From Turnera subulata (taxonomy: Eukaryota > Streptophyta > Magnoliopsida > Malpighiales > Passifloraceae), in the NCBI GenBank assembly GCA_028386065.3, contig JAKUCV010005746.1, forward strand, positions 1 through 64,000: a stretch of DNA of 64,000 bases, written 5' to 3'. Of the stretch, positions 60,101 through 64,000 are shown one piece after another (the first letter of the stretch is position 1; the number at the start of each line of letters is the position of its first letter). Made by a program: the position numbers and the translations under genes. The notes under the pieces were generated by a model that was not told the DNA's origin, did no database searches, and worked only from the letters and a program-made list of their open reading frames with translations.

Positions 60101-61353
60101 ATAAGAGATCATTGAAATGATTTATCAATATCTAGTTTTTGATCCTCGAATAAATTAGTATGAACCTGAAGTTCAAAAGATGATTCATTTGCAGGAAAAT
60201 TGATATGCAATTGCCAGACACATTTAAATTAAGTGTGACCATATACCAGCTGCAAATGCTCCTGTTTAGATTGATGTTCCTGAAGAACAATATAAGTATG
60301 CAAATGAATCTATAGATTATACTCGGTTCTAAAATAAAAGAAATTCTCGATAGAGAAAAAGGAGCAAAGTGATAAGATGGCCCCAGTAAGGAAATAAGGC
60401 CTCTAGTAGAGGTTTGAATTAAAAGTCCTTAAGAAGAGGAAAATCCTCCAGAAGAGGTTTTCTGACACAAATTGATAAAGTTCCAGAAATAACTCAGGTA
60501 CCTGAAATAAATGAGCATGATGAGATCTAAATTACAGTGTCAGGAATAAGATGGAACCGACGTGAAATAACCGTCGACGGAATATTTATTTTATATAGCG
60601 CTAAATATTTTGAAATAATATGAGGATCATGAACCTACTTCTATTGATAAATGTAGGCGCAGTATGATTGGCCAAATTGAGAAACGTGATTAAGGCTGTG
60701 TTAGAATCGCTTGTGAAGCAAGATACTATCCGGACCTGTAGTCCGTACACCAGATGGTGTGGAACCAGTCGATTGAAAATAGGTATTTGTGCAAAAAGAG
60801 AATTATAATAGAGAGATATAAAGCACGGCTTATCGCACAAGGTTTTACCCAAACGACTTGGTATTAATTGTGAGGAGATAGATATACTCCCCTGTCGCGG
60901 ATGCAATTATTTTTTGGTAAGTCTGGCATAATGTGAAAAGAATTAGAAATGCATCAAATAGATGCTATTACAGCCTATTTCTATGGATCCATAAGTCATG
61001 ACATATGCATGAGAATCTCTGAAGGATTCAAGTTGCTTGAAGCAACTAATTCCTGGGAATATAGAAAAATTAAACTGAATTTATTTTTACATGATTTAAA
61101 TAATTTTAAGTATGCATAGTATAAAGTACATGCATAAATTTATTATTGCTTATGTTAACGTCTCATATCTATATATGCATTTCTATTTTTTGTGTTTAAA
61201 TATTATTGGAACTCTTGAAGAAGCTTCCAAATACCGTGCTATATTTTCAGAAAGAATTTGAGAAGAAAGATCTCATAAAGGAATTAGGCTGGTACCATAT
61301 GGTCCTAAAGTACCATATCATATTGCTAGTAGCATGAAGCCTGAAGCTTCTGC
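57166..61353 (+). repeat. Dispersed array of short hairpins with C(T/A)GAA-type loops
   Basis: Over twenty short inverted repeats with different stems. Perfect or nearly perfect examples (5' arm/3' arm, five-base loop unless noted): 57166-57180 GAGTC/GACTC; 57194-57206 AGAC/GTCT; 57326-57340 TGTCC/GGACA; 57402-57424 CTTGC(TT)ACC/GGTGCAAG; 57566-57587 GCATT(T)GTC/GACAATGC; 57645-57657 GCTC/GAGC; 57668-57691 AATATGCTC/GAGCA(A)TATT; 57786-57806 ATATGATC/GATCATAT (loop TAGAG); 57830-57842 ACTC/GAGT; 59055-59076 ATTGCAGC/GCT(A)GCAAT; 59101-59113 CAGC/GCTG; 59121-59135 CTAGC/GCTAG; 59230-59246 ACCAGC/GCTGGT; 59267-59281 CCAGC/GCTGG; 59283-59299 ACCGAC/GTTGGT; 60161-60175 TGAAC/GTTCA; 60275-60289 TGTTC/GAACA; 60439-60462 GAAAA(T)CCTC/GAGGTTTTC; 61332-61353 GCA(T)GAAGC/GCTTCTGC. 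Longer-loop relatives: 57922-57950, 58024-58052. A C-G pair closes almost every CTGAA or CAGAA loop. The role is unknown. Confidence 0.75.
58075..58758 (-). pseudogene. LINE (L1-type) fragment: ORF1 end and endonuclease start, nested in the copia element
   Basis: Minus-strand frame from 58758 reads 156 codons and near its end has KVRLLLWNCRGVARRSQDFV, matching the start of the apurinic endonuclease domain of plant LINE ORF2 (LSWNCRG signature). After a frame break it continues with NMVLITETLWQ, the next endonuclease motif, and FSWNDSV. The upstream part would be the ORF1/ORF2 junction or a fused N-terminal domain and was not recognised. Orientation is opposite to the copia element. Both ends are missing (no poly-A, no reverse transcriptase), so it is a fragment, and no TSD was found. 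Confidence 0.65.
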
Positions 61354-61800
61354 CATAAGCCTATTGGCAAGATATGGCTATGCTTTTATCTTCGGGATAT
61401 AATAAGATATGGCATTATATTAATCCTGTAAACCCGAAGAAAATATAGTTTGTTTTGCAGGTGCAGGTTATTGATTTGATCCACATAAAACTCAAGCTGA
61501 TACATGAATTAAGTATCATGACAAGCACAAAATGCTACCAATAATGCAGAAATTATTATTATAAATGAAGCTAGTCGAGACAGTGCTTGGATACTTCCAA
61601 AGATGCTACATACTCAAGACACATGGAAATGATAGTAAGGAAGATGCACCAACAACAAATTATGAAGATAATGCTGCCTGCATTTCCCAATTAAAGGAGT
61701 GATGTATCAAAAGTGATCGGATGGATCATATATGTCATCAAAGGATTGACAAAGAAGATTGACATGCCTTGACATCAAGAAATCAAGAGAGGCCAAAATG
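59400..61800 (+). pseudogene. Copia pol remnants: integrase, reverse transcriptase, RNase H
   Basis: Frame-broken pieces in copia order. Integrase: SLRKIQGHERRLINP-like segment (about 59470-59530), then LIAGPL near 59740-59760. Spacer: RWNRREITVDGIF (about 60550-60590) and EDHEPTSID (about 60615-60645). Reverse transcriptase: VVRTPDGVEPV (about 60735-60765), KARLIAQGFT-like (60820-60850), YSPVADA and MHQ.DA.TAYFYGS (about 60885-60990), SEGFKLLEATNS (61018-61050). RNase H: AGAGY.FDPHKTQADT (61460-61505) and YEDNAACI.QLK (61660-61700). Many stops and indels; no protein can be made. Confidence 0.8.
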
Positions 61801-61940
61801 AGGGGGAGTAGAATACGCACTGCACTCTTTTTTTCTTCACCAAGTTTTTATCCCACTGAATTTTTCTTGGTAAGGTTTTTAATGAGGCAGTTGCTCCAAA
61901 AATGTATTCTACTCAAAGTACAACAGTATTCAAGGGCGAG

Positions 61941-62124
61941 TGTTATAAAACACGTTGTGTATAGTGAATACTGTCTTACCTACTTACCTGTATATATTGA
62001 GGCATACACAGCGAATGAAGAGTGAGCTTGGATGACGCTTTTCTCCTGTGTTTCTTCCTCTTATCTTCTTCATCTTCTTGATCAAACAGCAAAAACATTC
62101 TCATTAAACATCAAATTTATAACA
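61941..62124 (+). repeat. Copia 3' LTR
   Basis: Same length and ends as the 5' LTR. It is preceded directly by the polypurine tract (61932-61940) and followed by the agagc target duplication at 62125-62129. The conserved copia tail (ttcaccaagtttttatccca, 61834-61853) lies about 90 bp upstream. Confidence 0.95.
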
Positions 62125-62129
62125 AGAGC

Positions 62130-62825
62130 ATAGTTTTTGGTTACGGTATAATTTTGAATTTTGAGAAACTTGGTGTCAAAGTAGTTACATGTATGCAAAA
62201 CAATTTTGGATATCAAGTGGTGCGTTTCTTTCCCCTTTTTGGATGAATTTTTGTTGTGTTTTTTCTTCTTATGGTTTTCTATGTGCAGTGTGGCTTTGCC
62301 ATGAGTGATCTCAATCAGGATCAGGTACCTTGGTGGTGGATCTCTCTCCCTTGGAGGGAACCAATCCTCACCAATTAGACTAAGGTTGACTTTTTTTGTT
62401 GTTTTTAGTTAATCATAAAAATGACAATAAGATGTGGAGTTTTCTCAATCCCTGTTCTGAATTTATGTTGGAGATAAAATGACATTATATTTAGTTTTTT
62501 AGCAGTAAAAAACAGAGAATTATGTATTATAATTATTATTTGGTCCTTAATTATGTTAATTGTAGAAATGACAATAGATTATAGTCAATTCCTAGAGGAA
62601 GGTAGAAATTCTTTTTTTTTTTTTGTAATTTGCAGAATAAACATGGTTATTGATGTTAAAATATGGAGTTAACGTATATATTAGATCAAACATTGTAAGA
62701 AAGAAGTCACAAACATGGTATAATATATAAACTCCCATCAGATAGTAACTTGTTTATCACTAGTAATACTTTGCAGAGCACGAGGTGAATAAAGTTGTTT
62801 AGAAGAAAGAATACGATGATGTTAC
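62130..62825. other. Flank between copia element and duplicated ENT1 exon
   Basis: AT-rich. Starts after the copia TSD and ends at the splice donor of the duplicated exon. No ENT exon 2 was found here on the minus strand. It may be the 5' part of an intron cut by the copia insertion. Confidence 0.5.
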
Positions 62826-63363
62826 CGGAGGCAGCAGTGCCAACAACAACCGCCTGCATGTATCGCACGGGCAACTCTCCGGCGGACCCAACAAGGCCGG
62901 CCTGCACCAACGAATCAGCAACCCCCGCAAGCGCGAGCGAACCGACGGTCACGTAAAACCCATCGTACAACCCGACTCTTCCCTTAATGTAAGCGGCGTC
63001 CATGATAGGGACCACGAGCAAGGCCAAGGCGAGGAGGAGCAAGCCGACGTTGATGCGGACGCCGGCGTGGGACTTGTGGGCGTAGAGGACGACGGCGAGG
63101 AGGCAGAGGAGGGAGGCGAGCATGTAACTGAGGGCGAAGGTGCGGTCCACGGAGACATCGGGGTAGATGAAGGAGAAGTAGTCGACGGCGGTGATGAAGG
63201 CATTCCAAGGGAGGAGGTAGCCGAAGCCTAGAGTGAAGTAGATGATGTAGGCGAGGTGGAATGTGTCTTTAGGGACTTTATAGTGATGGGCGGTAGTGGT
63301 GGTGGGCAAGAGGACGGTGGTTTCGGTGTCCCCAGTGAGTGTAGGTGCGGCGGAGAAACCCAT
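62826..63363 (-). pseudogene. ENT1-like: Duplicated ENT1 first exon, no second exon adjacent
   Basis: Open from an ATG at 63363 to a GT donor at 62825-62824, 538 nt, with no frame break. It encodes an N-terminus very like ENT1 exon 1: VPKDTFHLAYIIYF, LLPWNAFITAVDYFSFIYPD, HKSHAGVRINVGLL, YIKGRVGLYDGFYVTVGSLA and LPVRYMQAVVVGTAASG, ending in the same split Gly codon. Without splicing the frame runs on to a stop at 62707 (218 aa). No second exon follows before or after the copia element until the ENT1 exon 2 at 54625. So it is either a truncated duplicate or an alternative first exon that could splice over about 8.2 kb to the shared exon 2. The open frame argues for recent or continuing constraint. 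The pseudogene label is a cautious choice. Confidence 0.6.
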
Positions 63364-64000
63364 GGCAGGAAGATTGCGTCTGCTTTGGGTGGAGGATTTT
63401 GATGGATGCTCTGTCTTCTTGTTGCAGAGAAAAGAAAAAATTGGCGAAGTGGTTGCTTTCTGGAAAAGTTAACGTCACTAGTTGGATTGTATTTAATGGC
63501 AAGTTTCTCCTTTTTTTTGGTCATTTTTATTTTTTTTAATGAAATCCCGTATGGGGGATTTCAATTCATTTCAGTGGCTGGATTGATGCAATAGGAATCT
63601 CCAACGGCGCCTTTAATTGGTATGACAATCTATATTGGAATTAAATTCATCGGTAACTTTTTGTTTTTTATGAACTTGCATTTTTTTTTATGGTACTGCT
63701 TGATAGATATAAAATCATCGCTAACTTTATTTTCACTTCATTATGAAATTTAATATTCATATGTGTGGTATGATTTTATAAAATGTAATTATTTTATAAG
63801 AAAAAGGAGGAATTGAATTTTATTTTTAATTTTTGGTATAAATCAAATCTTGATTAAATTATTTTAACTGATTTTACCATTTTTTATTATATGTGATTTT
63901 TTTTGTAATTATATAAAATTAATGAGGATATTTTGTCTTCTTTAAATAGAATTCCAAATTGCAACAACCATTAATAAAATATTATTAGTTAAACAAAAAC
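63364..64000. other. Upstream region of the duplicated ENT1 exon
   Basis: AT-rich, with presumed promoter sequence of the duplicated exon next to 63363. The remaining part holds no recognisable gene or repeat. Confidence 0.4.

Larger units (their letters stand above)
55806..62124 (+). mobile_element. Copia-type LTR retrotransposon, decayed interior (TSD agagc)
   Basis: Two 184 bp LTRs (55806-55989, 61941-62124) start tgttataa and end ttataaca. agagc flanks the element at 55801-55805 and 62125-62129. A polypurine tract, aagggcgag, ends directly before the 3' LTR. After the 5' LTR, cgttatcagcac (55990-56001) resembles the initiator-Met primer site with four differences. Integrase, reverse transcriptase and RNase H remnants lie in copia order on the plus strand (59400-61800), so the lineage is clear. 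The leader (55990-57150) is GC-rich, then AT-rich with a tandem repeat. The interior is full of stops yet the LTRs are about 97% identical, so the element was probably moved in trans. It separates ENT1 from its duplicated exon. Confidence 0.92.

Overview
This is nuclear DNA from a flowering plant, probably a eudicot; the species cannot be named from sequence alone. The evidence is multi-exon genes with GT-AG introns, plant-type gene families, tRNA-related SINEs, MITEs with 9-10 bp target-site duplications, and nested LTR retrotransposons. Four host loci are clear. (1) A nuclear SUMO protease of the OTS/ULP1C-D type on the minus strand (9792-18621, 14 exons, 567 aa). (2) The splicing factor RBM25 on the plus strand (30183-36025, 7 exons, 952 aa). 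(3) The chromatin reader MBD9 on the minus strand (38258-50931, 10 exons, 2172 aa). (4) An equilibrative nucleoside transporter of the ENT1 type on the minus strand (53895-55408, 2 exons, 423 aa), with a duplicated first exon about 7.4 kb upstream (62826-63363). Exon sums are multiples of three and every junction keeps phase, so these models are fairly secure although no transcripts were available.

Layout. 1-8.8 kb is a graveyard of retrotransposons: a gypsy-type 5' LTR with a worn initiator-Met primer site (about 300-6309), split by a solo LTR of a related family (1043-3747, TSD ccatc); then a decayed copia with a SINE inside and a minisatellite. 9.8-18.6 kb is the SUMO protease, with two MITEs in its introns. 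19.3-21.5 kb holds a second SINE, a 1.6 kb Mutator-like element with a MITE nested inside it, and another MITE. 22.4-27.8 kb is a second solo LTR of the first family (TSD tcatt), itself interrupted by a relative of the 300-6309 LTR, so the nesting is reciprocal at the two sites. 28.4-29 kb is a LINE-like remnant. 30-51 kb is the convergent pair RBM25 and MBD9. 53.9-63.4 kb is the ENT1 duplication, split by a copia element with 184 bp LTRs (55806-62124, TSD agagc).

The genes do not form a pathway. Three act in the nucleus (SUMO removal, splicing, H2A.Z-linked chromatin remodelling) and one moves nucleosides across a membrane.

The most unusual structure is inside the copia element. More than twenty short hairpins share a C(T/A)GAA-type loop but have different, internally complementary stems, many with one bulged base. 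They run across an interior too decayed to encode protein, although the two LTRs differ at only about 6 of 184 positions. A second, unrelated hairpin array (GGGAT-nnAC-ATCCC) lies in the solo LTR at 1578-1934. Two assembly defects should be known to users: an exact 203 bp duplication around a single N at 4595, and a 392 bp N gap at 27137-27528.
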